Origin: Dermacentor variabilis
Taxonomy: Eukaryota > Arthropoda > Arachnida > Ixodida > Ixodidae
Assembly (NCBI RefSeq): GCF_050947875.1
Contig: NC_134576.1
Span: forward strand, 51,376,255-51,440,254
Length of the DNA stretch: 64,000 bases
Direction: 5' to 3'
Shown: positions 10,801-22,800 of the stretch, piece by piece
How the letters are laid out: every line of letters starts with the position of its first letter
Numbering within the stretch: position 1 is the first letter of the stretch
Program-made: the position numbers and the translations under genes
Notes under the pieces: generated by a model
The model's input: the letters and a program-made list of their open reading frames with translations, nothing else
Told to the model about the DNA's origin: nothing
Databases searched by the model: none

Positions 10801-13800
10801 CTCTCGGGGACGTCAATTTTGAAGATTACGTCGCCGTAGACAAGGCGGTCGAAACGTGCGGTGCACTGAAGGATAGCGAAATTGTAGAGATAATTATTCG
10901 GCCCCAGGAAGCGACCCAGGAAAGCGACAATGACGTTGAAGGCGAGCCGCAACCTAAGGCTGCCGATGTAGCTGCGGGCCTTGCTCTTGCGGAGCGCTTC
11001 TTCGCCACTGAAGGTAACGCGGAAGAAGCGTTCTGCCACATCTACAGCCTGCAGAACTTGCTTTCAGCAGCGCGTTTCGGCAATTAGAAGCAAAGCAAGA
11101 TGACCGACTATTTTTCTTAGAGAAAATACTCGATTTCGCCACAAATAAAGTGCTGTTTTTTGTGTTTTGTGCTTAATTGGAAGTTCGTTTAATTCGAAGT
11201 TTTTTGCTGTCCCCGTGAACTTCGTATTAACGGGAGTCGACTGTATATGGTTATGCTAGACTTTTGCAATTATTAGGTGAAATTTTGTACAAACAAATCC
11301 TCAATTATTGTGTGCGTTGCTTTTCTCAAAGAATTCTGCAGTAAAGAATTTGTCCGTTTTTGGGCAGAGTTCAGGATAAAAGCATGGCATTGACGGAGCT
11401 CATTCGCAGATAAATATAACCACACAAGTGTTCTTGCATTTTTTTTACTAAATCAGCCTGCGGCCGCCATGACCAGGAATCAAACTAGTGACCTCTGGCT
11501 CAGCAGTAGAACTTCATAGCCAATGAACCATTGCAGCGGGTTGAAATAATCAACATCGCCGCACTTTGATACTATGAAACTTTATTAACTTTGTTTGTAT
11601 TTGCTTTGTTTATCTTTTTACCCACGCTGCTTGGACTTGTACAAGGTTTCCAGTATTGAATAAAGAACAACGTTATAAGCCTTTTTTGCTAGGGTGAACC
11701 ATAATACATTCCATGTGTCCTGCAGTGTCAGATGGGCCTACTAGAGAGGACAACAAATCTCCAGACGTACTATGAGGTTCCACAACAATGGAGGGAGTTT
11801 GTTAAGAGTGATAGCATCAAAAGAATATCAGTGGTACAACGAGGAATAGACAGTAAATCTACATAAAACAACATGCTATCGTAAAACCTCAGTACAGTAG
11901 AACTTCGTTGATAGATCCTGTTTCGTATGATTTCCCGGCACCTACATTTGTGATAGAAAACACGTAAATTGACCTAATGCAGCTACCGTTTTGTTTTACT
12001 GGTTAGTATATTCCCAGAAAATGTTATCTTTCGGCACAAATATTCAGTGCACTGCCAAACTGGAATAACATTTTCTAGCCGCTAGATCCCATGTGAACAA
12101 GAAAAAGTGTGAGGCAAACACAGTCGAGAGCAGTAGGCACCCGCCGCAGTAGCTTTCCCACAGTACTCGCTTGCCAATGTCACAAGGAGATGCTGGCACA
12201 CACTTACTTTGCTCTCTGAGTGCCATGCAAATTTCCTCTTGGGTCATCGCAATCACAGCTATCACTGCCTACTCTACTACTGTGATAAGGATCGTCATCT
12301 AACTGTTTCACAGCACCGTTGGAAGCGCTTTTAATAGGCGATAGCCCAAACGCACCACCATTCTGTCTTTCTAAGCTACAAGCAGTGTAAACTGGGCGTC
12401 ATGTTTTGCTCTCACGGCATCACAGCATTATATAAGCGTTCCCCACTAGCTCGATTCCACTTTGGTATCCCATCGCTGTCTTGAAATACGCAGATCGAAA
12501 CACGAAGTTTGTAATGTTTTACAGGATGAAAACAATACCTGAGAGTCAATTATTTTAATGAGAAGGCATTTACATGTTTTTTAGGATGCTCACGGTGACG
12601 TTAAGATGACACAAAGCAGGTTTGGGTCGTTTGGGGCACCCATGCTATTTGGGCACCCATGAACCAAAAGATTCTGCTTGGGTTTGGTGCACACGGCAGG
12701 AGGAGATGCTAATTGTTAGGGGCCCCCTGTCTTTTGGGGCCCCTCTTCTAAAACAGCCTATTAATTTTCAGGAGTGTACAGGAAAGCACGTGATAGCTGG
12801 AGGCCCCCTACCTTCTTGGTGATGGGCACTCCAACCTGCGTCTCGATGGTGTCCACCAGGGGAAGTTTGCAGCTGGAGTACAGCATGCGTTCCTTGACGG
12901 GGCACTCGCTGCCAGCGATGGAATAGATGAACACTGCACGCAGAGGCACCGCAGAGGAAGACACAGTGCCACAAGTGACGCTTTGGTTCTATGATGACCA
13001 GCAGTTAGGAAAGAGAAACAGCTTATACCTATGCCACATAGGTGAGGTTAATATCATTAAAGTGTAGGGCCTTAAAAGGACCCTTAAGGAAAGTATTCCG
13101 TTGAGCTAGATTTAAAGATTTTGCTTCAGTAATAATGAATTCATCATTCAGAGCGAGAGCAGACAGTAAGTGATAAAATGATGAGAACAGAAAATCGGAG
13201 CAGCGCCACCTATTGTGAACTGTGCCAACTCGCGTGAAGTCAGCACTGGACGGTTCACAGAGAGCACTATAGAGAGGTAATGTGCAGATTATGTCAACTT
13301 GTTCATTTTGGTGAAGGTTATTTAAATTGTGGAGCCGCAGCGGGAATTTCGGCGGCAATTTGCTATGCAACAATGTGACGTAGTGGCACGCAAAAAACGA
13401 TGACAGAGTTTTAGACAACACTCTCTCGATCTAGCTAGACTTAATATTTCCTTTAGCGCCCCTCTGGGTTTGCTAGTGTCACTATTTCAGCACTTGTTGC
13501 TACACAGATATTTTAATGGCAAGAAGTGCGCTGATAACAATAGATGTCGTAAATGCAGCAAGTTTCGTAACAACCTCAGAAAAGGCTACGTAGAGGGTAA
13601 AAGTCCGCAAAGCACTGCTGACCAATCATGAATGGGCCTAGTTTACTTTATTTATTCAGTTATAGGGCGGTACAATCATAAGGCAAAAGTGCAGTTACAG
13701 GAGGCGAGAAAGAAAACGTAAGCGTGCACACTAATGAAAGGCAATATTAAGTTACAGATGGATTATTTAGATTCGGCAGGGATTAGCCAAAATACCAAAT

Positions 13801-16800
13801 ACAGTAAAAGCTTGTTAATTCTAATTCCACGGGGACGCTATGAAAATTTCAATTATACAAAATTCGAACTAGTGAAAGTCAGAAAAAAATCGCTTAGTTA
13901 AGGCCCGTATATAGTCCAACGTGGTGCGAGTATGCACACGTGCATGTACACTACATCAGGTTGGCGTGAACAACAACATCTATACTTCGAAGCACTGGTG
14001 CAGCCAACGTAACCGGACGCAGAAAATGCAGTCTGACATGTTCGATGTCGAGATGGCTCTTGATCCATCGGCATGTTTGCCGTGCCGACAAGCGCGGATA
14101 AAAAAGAAGGTCGCAGTTTCGTCCGAAAAGCAAAGCATCGTTTGCGATAGCAAATTAGTAGGTAGCTATACGAAGTAAGGATAGTAGTTTTATTGGCCGT
14201 GCAAACATGTAAACATTCGCTTGCTAACTAAATCAACAAGTGTCATGCGCGCACAGGTAAACATAACCACATCTCGCTCAATGACTGCAGAAACTTGCTA
14301 AAAGCACTGGAGTGAAGAATCGCAGGAGTAGGAGCGAGCGAAATAACCTTCATGCAGCTCTTGATTCAACACAAACAAAACGCAGAAAGCACATCGCACA
14401 CACAGCTACCTCCACTACTCGCACTCTGCAAACATCGCACATCACGTTAAAGATCAGGTCCACGCAAGCGTGCACTTTGGCCACATCGCAGATAGCTTTG
14501 AAGATACGGCGCCCGCATGGCCGTGCCGTAAGCAGCAGCCGCCAGAGAAGAACATCCCCCCCTTCTCTCCCTCCCTTCCTCCACCTTAACCCAGTGCCTC
14601 ACGGCGACAGGTGAGGGCGCCCATCTGCCCCGTCTTCCTCGCTCGCGCACGCGTGATTGAGCTGCGTTTGCAGGCTCACTCTCGCACGCTTTCGCTCGCA
14701 CATACTGCATACGGCAACGATTTTGTCACCCTTGAGCTTTGCAGGGACCTCACGGGAGAGAAGCGCCTTACTACAGAGGTGTTCGCCGTGCCTGGCCTGG
14801 CGCAAATGCATCACTCTCCAGTCGGGCCTAAAGAAAGGGCAGCAGATGGAAAAAGCAAAGCTGCATGGCCTGCGCGGCGACGCCTGCGTAGCCAACGTGC
14901 TCCTGCACACTAGCACTCTCCCCATCCATGATGGCACGTAGTTCAAACTATAAGTGGCAGTGCAGATTTCTGTGTGGATTAGCGGGATGTGTTACATATT
15001 GCTTTCAATACACTGCTGAACGGAGTGCAGCGACCACTTCGTATTATCCAAAATTTCGAATTAACAAGTTGTGAATTAAGAAGCTTTTACTGTAATCGAA
15101 AGCCCCAAAATAATGGGTGCAGGTTATATGCCAATTTTATCTTGAGAGGTGACTTCACGGCAATGTAAATTTCCCCTCTACAACAGTGTGCGCTGCGTTG
15201 CCATGAAGCCACACCTTTATGGTTACATTTATCTATTTTCAGTACGGGTTACACATGCAAAAATACAGTTTTGCTGCACCTGCTATCAGGTTATCAGCAG
15301 CTAAAATGTGCACTGCTACCTAAAATATGGATTGCCGGAGTTGTAGCACTGCTGCCCCCCCCATATTGAAACTGTAACTAAGTCCGTCAGCCTCACATTT
15401 ATGACGAGGGCTGACTTCAGGGCTATTCTGTGAAAAAAACTTGACCTTACATTCAAATAAATATGGCACATGTATTTTAAAGTCTGTTCCTTGTGTGCAG
15501 AGCTGTTATCCCTGGTATAGATTGTACATCCAACAGTCCACCGAGTTGTGAGACTGCACAATGCCTAAAGTGACAATGGGCATTAATGCCATTAACTCCT
15601 TCATTACTGCTATAAATGTGCTCATTTTCGGTGCTTCTTTATGTTTTCACATTTTATTTTAAGACTAAGTAGTTGCAACGAACAGATGGTGCTTTCAACG
15701 GCGCGCCGCACGTTGCCTTAGCAAAAGTGCACGAATACGAAACCATTGCCACTTCTGCCCTGCTAGTGTGCAATCAGTTGTAGGAAATGCAGCTGGGTGT
15801 TCGCTAAAGCAGTGCGCTTTACTCATGCTGCAAAATGTGGACCAGAAGAGGGAAGACCTGTGCAGTGGTTGGCTGTAAGAACAGTGACTGGTATATAGAA
15901 GAATGGAATGAATCTGTCTGGCTTTTGCAGAACACTGCTACACAAAGACTCCCTGTGTTTCTGGCTTTTCGCAATGCTATTCTTTCGTCGAGGATGAAAA
16001 AAATTCTCTCATTTGCCAACATTGTATCGCTAACCTCCAGAGAAAGGACTTCGAACCCTTAAGGTTGGCAAGAGTGAGTACCATTGTTATACGGTGACAA
16101 AGGAGTAGCACTGTTTCCTAGAATAGTAAGCTCCTTGCACGTTAACGCTACACATCCACCCCAACACACAGTCAAACATACACCCACTCTACCGTCCACG
16201 TATCAAGAGTAAGTGAATGGAATCAATGCACACATAAGCATGAGTGATGATGGTACACATAGCACATGGATGCTCGAAGCCAAAAGTTTCGTGACGGTCT
16301 AAAGGGTAAGCGAGTGACCGGCAAAAATTCATCTTTGCTACAAGCTACTACAAGGTACAGAATATCTACATTCTAAGCAATAGTTGTGTGCAGCAAAAAC
16401 AAATCTATCACAACTGATCACACCCATTAGCAATATGGCAGAATATAAACGATCGGATAGCGACCTCACTGAGGAACTTTATACCGACTTAGAAACATGT
16501 GACAAACCACTGCTTCAACGTGATTGCCGAATGAAAAATAAAGACATTACAATCCTAATTTAATTAAGAAGTGAAACGTTTGGACAGCGTGGAATAGATT
16601 TTTAGACTGCTTTTAGTACAAGCACCGTATATGCTGCTTGCACCATTTGGATAAGGCATAATGAGCCCAGAAAGCCTAGGAAGCTGTGGCCAAAGCTTTG
16701 TGTCGTCCACCGAGTCACAGTCTGCGATATCCTCCAAAAACAGAAGTTTTCCGAGCTACACCGGGCGTCATGCACGTCCATTGTAAACACAGAGACAACG

Positions 16801-19800
16801 GACACACCTGAGGCAACCAATGGCTGCGTTACCATGTGATCAAACATGGCGGCACTTATAGGATGGCTGTGAAAAGGGTCTAAGTACTAAGAGTAAAAAA
16901 ATCTGAAATGTATAAAATATGCACCTGCCTTACTAAGTCAAACCACACAAAAAACTATTACGAAGATTTGTTGGCATCACTACTAGTCAAAGTGACTGCT
17001 ATGCTAAGCAGGAAAGCAGTGGCCCATAAATGTGAAAATGGGTAAGTTCCTATCCTACAGAGAGCTTTTCCTTTTACTAGGGGTATGCAAATACCTAATA
17101 GTAGATTTCAAGTTGAATATCAAGTCAAATCAAGGAAAAAAGCCAAATATTGAATTGAATATCAGAAAATTTTTCACACAATTTATATTGCTTACAAATT
17201 TTGGTCAAGAAGATATGATGCTGCATACACTCGGGAGTCTCCTAGCATTGCATAACATGAGTGTAGCGAGTATCAGTACCTTAGCTGCATAGAAATCAAG
17301 ATATATATTGTATGATCTAGATCTATTCTTATTAAAGGGAATGCCAAGTTAGTATGCCAGTACTAATTACAGATCAGTTCTAGTATACCAGGGTGTCTAC
17401 CATGTTAACATTTATAAGTTCCCCAGGTTTTCCCTGCGTGCCTTTGCAAAATTCCCTGAGTGACACAGAACTATGTTTTAGGTCAAGACAAGCTGAAACC
17501 ACGTCACCTGATGCTGTCACTCTCTAGTAAGCATATGAAAAAAAATAAATAAATAAAACAACTTAATCCAGTTTGAATCCTAAGGAGTAGTGTTTCTGTT
17601 ATTCAAAAAGAATAGAAAGGAGGGGCTAGTAAAATGCATAGTAAATAAAATGTCTTCGAAAAAAATTCCAGATCAAGTCGGACATCCTCAAATAGGAATA
17701 AAAAGGAGATGCATACAGAAGTAAATATTTTTGAATACGAGCTATTTCTATCAACTGATAGCAAGCTCACTGGTATGAGGCCCGAACTTTGTTACAATTG
17801 AGATTTTCTCTGAACCGCTCGTAAGTCAACCTCAACTGTCCTGACATACTCTCAGCCCATGCACGACGCCTCAGTGTAGTGTTTCACTGCTTTAAAAGAG
17901 TTTATTTTGGTTTGGATGAGGGACAGCTGCATCTCGACATCAGCCAACACTTTTCTTTTTTTGAGCTCAAGCTCCTTCAAAACAGAGGCAACATGCTTCC
18001 TTTCCTGTCCATTCCTCAATGTATAGATTCCTTCTGTTCTTGTCCTTCCGTCACTCGTTCGCCCAATGGATCATTTGAAGCATCTTCTTCTGAAGCATCT
18101 GAAGACAGCCCACGTCTGATTTTTCTAACTCGCTAGGGGTCGCGAAAGCGTCGGAAAAATCGGCCAGTTGGAAAAAATAAATACATGTAATTTACTGCCC
18201 TGAAGGGCTCAAACCGCCACAGGCACATTCGAAAACACTCTGAAGGCCTGTCGGTACACATATTAGGCATATCAGTGCTCGTACTGTGACAGGATATACC
18301 GGTTGCATGCGTGTGTAATTAAGGACTGTGTCGTGTGGCAATAGCCCCTTCCCACACTTGTCATGCTTCACTGCAATACTTTTGCATATGCTCCACCAAG
18401 TAACATTTCTGTAAAAAGGCAAAGCTGACTTTCGGGAACCAGCATCATGTAACACACCATGCTTTCCAAGCTTCTAAGCCAATCGCGAGGACCACAAAGG
18501 TGCAGTCGGTGCCATTGCTGACAGCAGCGAATTCTTTCAATGAAAAACACGGCACTGTTACGTTTCGCCTACGACGCGCGGTTTAGCCGGCGCGACTGCA
18601 ACAAGGCGGCAGACATTTTGGCCCGTTCGGCGTCGCCGCTACGCTCCCCGCCAAGCGCGTCCAGGCATGTTCCGATGCCACGTGTCTTCATGTGCGTGTG
18701 TGAGTGTATGTGCCATTGTGCCCAACCGGAGGCGCTACGAGAGTAGAAGTCACCTTCTCCTCCCAGCCATTGTGCCCGACCGAAGGCGCTACGAGAGTAG
18801 AAGTCTCCTTCTCCTCCCAGCCATTGTGCCCGACCAGAGGCGCTACGAGAGCAGAAGTCACCTTCTCCTTCCAGCCATTGTGCCCGACCAGAGGCGCTAC
18901 GAGAGTAGAAGTTACCTTCTCCTCCCAGTCTTTGTGCCCGACCGGCGGCGCTACGACAGTATGCGTCACCTTATCTCATTGTACAATCACGTGCTCGTCT
19001 ATTGAGGGGTTCCTTCTTGCCCTCAACTGCGAGAGTATAAAAACAGCTGCCCTCGGACGCCAAGGAGGGCTCCGATTTCTTCTGTTGAGTAAAGTGCTCT
19101 CCCGTCTCTCTACTTCGGTCAACCTGACCGCCAACTCTTTGCGATGTTAAAATAAACAAGTTGTTTTGTTGTTACCAGTCGACTCATGCTTTGCCGGGAC
19201 CTTCGGATGCTTCCAGTTGTACCCCAGGCCGCCAGGCCAACGCTACCCTTGGGGCTTGCGACCCAGGTGCAACAACGGGCGTCAGCGCCGAGTTCCCAAC
19301 AGGTCGTACCATCGGTGCGACCACAACAACCGTTGCCATCGGTGGGATTCAAACAGCACCCGCTGGCAAGAAGCTTAATAGCGAACATCGAAGCAGCTAG
19401 GTCTAGCGTTGCCATAGTGGTGGCTACGGTGGCTGCCAGCGGATCTGCATGCAAGAGCATTGGTTCGAGGCAGCGAGGTAATCAAAACGGTAGTGGTGGT
19501 GGCTTCGATTAATGCCATTTTGGGCCTGCGGTCACGACAACAAGTCCAGAAAATCGGACGGCAAAGGGTTATTGCGTCCAAAATTTCCAATACATTGACT
19601 CTATGGGGTACGGGGCGGTGCCGTGAAGCTGTCCAAATTATCGGGCATCCAGAAAGTCGGTCGTTGACTGTACACTGGAAACTCCCCCAGCCGACGACAG
19701 GGCGTCAAAGACGATTAATTACGATTCCTGCCTGTTACTCGAGTCAGCATTACCTCGACTTTCGACCCTTTTAACAAAATTACTGCTAATTTTCCCTGAT

Positions 19801-22800
19801 AGAGGCATAAATTCCCTGAGTTTTCCCTGAGCTTTTCCAGGCTACTCAACATCCCTGAGAATTCCCGGTTTGCCCGGATGGTAGACACCTTGTATACGAA
19901 GATCGGGAAAATATGTTTTTTTTTATCAACAGAATTTCTGTTCAATAGAATCAAGTGTCTTCTTTTTTTTCTGAAACTAATGGATTAGCAACATTCTGTT
20001 GTACTCGATACCAATGAAGTTCTCCGTTTAATAGTTGGCCTCTGTTTTGCGGCTTTTGTGGTGAAGCGTACTAAAAATGGATAGGGGCCACTGTCATGAG
20101 ATATACAGTCAAACCCGACTATATCGAACCCGTTTACATCGAATTATTCTATATATCGAACAATTTCTGGGCACGGTATAGTTACAATGAGTATATATAG
20201 CAAAAATTACGTTTACATCGAACAAAAATATCAGCGACTCCCGAAACATCGAACTTCGAGCGGTGGAAAAGTGCCCCCAGAAGTTTACTTTTCCTTGTGG
20301 TTGCGGGGAAACCCGACAGCGCGGCTCCATCCAACCATTCTCCCTACCGTGACCGCGCCGCTTCGGACGAGCCGTCGACACCCCCATGCAAAAAATGATC
20401 CTGGCCCGCCCACAGCGCTTGCTAAGACAGCCAATCAGAGGCTCTTGTGCCCTCGTCGTGCAAAATGGTGAAAGTGCGAGTTGTCTCGGTGCTTTTCTGG
20501 TCCATTGTGTGTGTGCCTTGTCAGCCTTCTCCTGCAGTGTTGTCGTGATGAAGCGGCAGAATTTGCCTTTTGTCGTGAAGCTCAAAATCATAAATCGGGT
20601 CGAACGCGTTGAGAAGTCAGATGTGTCCCCACAGTGTGAATGATTCCGAGGAACACTCTCAGGATGATCTTGAAGAATAAGGGGGACATTAGGGCTAAAG
20701 CGGGGCCAACCTCTCGCCCCGGTGCCTGTGGCGCCCGATGCGTACGCACGGCTGTGTACGAGTGGTTCATCCGAAATTGCTTCAGCCATGCCGGCTTCCG
20801 CGTGCTCGGTGTTGACTGTAAATTCTGATGAATGCGATGCAGCCATTGCCGGCGTTGCCGAAACTTGGAGCGAGCGGTCAGAATTTTCGGAAGCTGTTGA
20901 CGAATCAACAGTGGACGAGTTTGTGAGTACAAATGATGGTGTCGTGACTACGGGAGAGTCCGAAAACGAAGACTACATTGCCGACATTGTACCGAGCACA
21001 AGTGAAAGTGGGCACAATGAGGAAAGCAACGACGGTCCTTTGCCTACATCCTCCAAAGTGATTGGTGCGCTCGCACTAGTCTGGCGCTTCTGCGCGAATG
21101 CAGAAGGTTGCGGCCTCAGCTGCTCCCGACTCCTTAGACAATGTGGATGGAGAAGTGCGTGCATCGCAGGAAGCGAAATTGCCCAAGCAGAAAGAAGTGC
21201 AGGACTATTTCATGCGAAACTAAGCTAGTTTCATCAATAAATTGATTTTATAAATGGTATGTGCTCTTATGACATCCAATTATTCAGCAGGCTTATATCG
21301 AATTATGTTCTATATCGAACTGATAGGCTTTTTTTTGCGAGTTCGATATAGCCGGGTTCAACTGTACAGCAATTCACTTAGCAATATCAAAATTTTGCTA
21401 TAGTGAAATTCAACATTTTATATAAATAAGTATAGCTACTGATGAATTTTTTTTACATGGAAGGAGTTGCAAAATTTTCCTGATTATCAGGCAATCGGGA
21501 AAAGAAAATATGAATGAGAAAAAATTTTTATTTGACTTCTTTAATTAAGAGTCAGCGACGAAAGACACGGTTTCGTACTGCGTCGGTCATATCTTCACAT
21601 CGGCGGTACACGCTTTTACATCTACTCTGCCTCCACGGCTGATAGTGTAACCCTCATTCGGACGACGCCATCATGAAAAGTGAAGGCAGCGGTGAGCGAA
21701 TGCTTCGTCTGCTTCTCTCTTCGACATGTCTCCGGAAATTGATTTTATGCGACCTACAGCACTGAATGGGTACGAAGACAGTGAACATAATGCCAGGCTA
21801 TCTCGGCACGCCCACTTTTTGCACACGTGGCAGATCACCTCTAAAACAGGGCGTGTGGGTCACATGTGTGCTTACACCTGCGCAGCAATAGCCAGGTTAG
21901 AAAAAGAGATGTGCACCAGCCTGCTTCCCCCACTGCCTCTCCATCCCCCCTCTCCCCCCTCACACATGCTTTATCGCGTTACCGGAAGCTCGCTCCCCTC
22001 TTTCGTTTCCTCTTGCTCGCACAAATAGACGGCGCTTATCAAACCACCATCCTTCTCAGCTTACCCTTGCACACTTTAACTCGAACCCAAAACATACAGC
22101 GCATGGGACCCAATAGGATCTTATCACACTAAGACTTTGTCACACATAACACTGCTCCACATCGGCAGTCGTTCTTTGTCGTGCGGCGAGTGATTTGAGA
22201 CGTGCATTCACAAGCGGCCACATGTAATTCAATCATTTGACCATCTGCGTTTGCGGAAGTTTCCATATATTGTATTGGCATTCCTTCGCAGTGGCAGCGA
22301 AATTTCATTACATTGAAATTGTGTATAGATGCACTTCGTTATATTGAGGTTCTAAATATGTGGTGTTCTATGGATAAGTAGTTATGAAAAGTTAAATACT
22401 TTGCTACATCGAAAAATTTTTTTTTTACTGAAATTTTTTATTTAGAGCAGAGGTTCTCAAATGGGAGTCTGCGAAGCCATTTTTAGGGGTCCGCAATGCT
22501 CAAGCTTGCAAAAAAAAAGGAAGAAAGAAAGAAAATTTTAATATTCAAAAATCGAATATGTTGCTAGCTGTGCAGGAGCAAACACGGTTCTTAGCATTTG
22601 GTTCTATCTAATATTTTAGAGCCACAGGATAAGGGTTCTGGTGAATTCGTCTCGCTGTGTCTTCACTGATTATTTGGTGCTTGGTTAAGGGCATGCGACT
22701 CACTCCTGATGTCAATGCAAAGCAGCCCTGGAACTCAGCTAGTAATGCGAGGAGTTTTGTCATTCTTCTTAGGGCAAGGTAGTGCTGACGTCAAGAAAAG

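Larger units (their letters stand above)
9005..11243 (+). mobile_element. Tigger/pogo DNA transposon, about 2.2 kb, full length
   Basis: Terminal inverted repeats are CAGTCGACTCCTGATAATTC at the left and, read inward from the right, CAGTCGACTCCCGTTAATAC. TA target dinucleotides flank both ends (9003-9004 and 11244-11245). Sub-terminal AATTCGAAG/AATTGGAAG blocks are repeated near both ends, as in other Tigger elements. The element contains a transposase reading frame on the plus strand. It lies in intron 7 of twinfilin, opposite in direction to the gene. Confidence 0.93.
17389..19892. mobile_element. Composite DNA element with CAGGGTGTCTACC ends
   Basis: The ends CAGGGTGTCTACC and GGTAGACACCTTG are inverted copies. 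The direct repeat TATAC flanks both sides (17384-17388 and 19893-19897). The related uninterrupted site at about 31410 reads CAG-TATAT-GAAGATC, which supports insertion with a 5-bp duplication. Sub-terminal ATTCCCTGAG/TTTTCCCTG blocks occur near both ends. The interior carries an LTR and part of a Tigger element, so the block is nested. I cannot assign a superfamily. Confidence 0.75.
17075..20040 (+). mobile_element. hAT-like non-autonomous repeat, copy 1 (split by an insertion)
   Basis: The left end AGGGGTATGCAAATA and the following AT-rich body resemble short hAT-like elements of the AGGGGTGTGCGAATA type. Segments 17075-17388 and 19893-20040 match 28884-29129 and 31332-31560 in order. The present copy is interrupted by a 2.5 kb insertion at TATAC. 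Confidence 0.7.

Noticed and set aside
13029..13421. 130-codon minus-strand open frame
   Set aside because: No recognisable motif and intronic position. Its length is within what chance allows in 64 kb.
18688..18969. Open frames on both strands with repeated peptides
   Set aside because: They are created by the 54-bp minisatellite, whose period is a multiple of three. There is no sign of a real repeat protein.
20109..20846. 245-codon minus-strand open frame
   Set aside because: It lies antisense within the internally deleted Tigger and shows no domain. The plus strand carries recognisable transposase ends.
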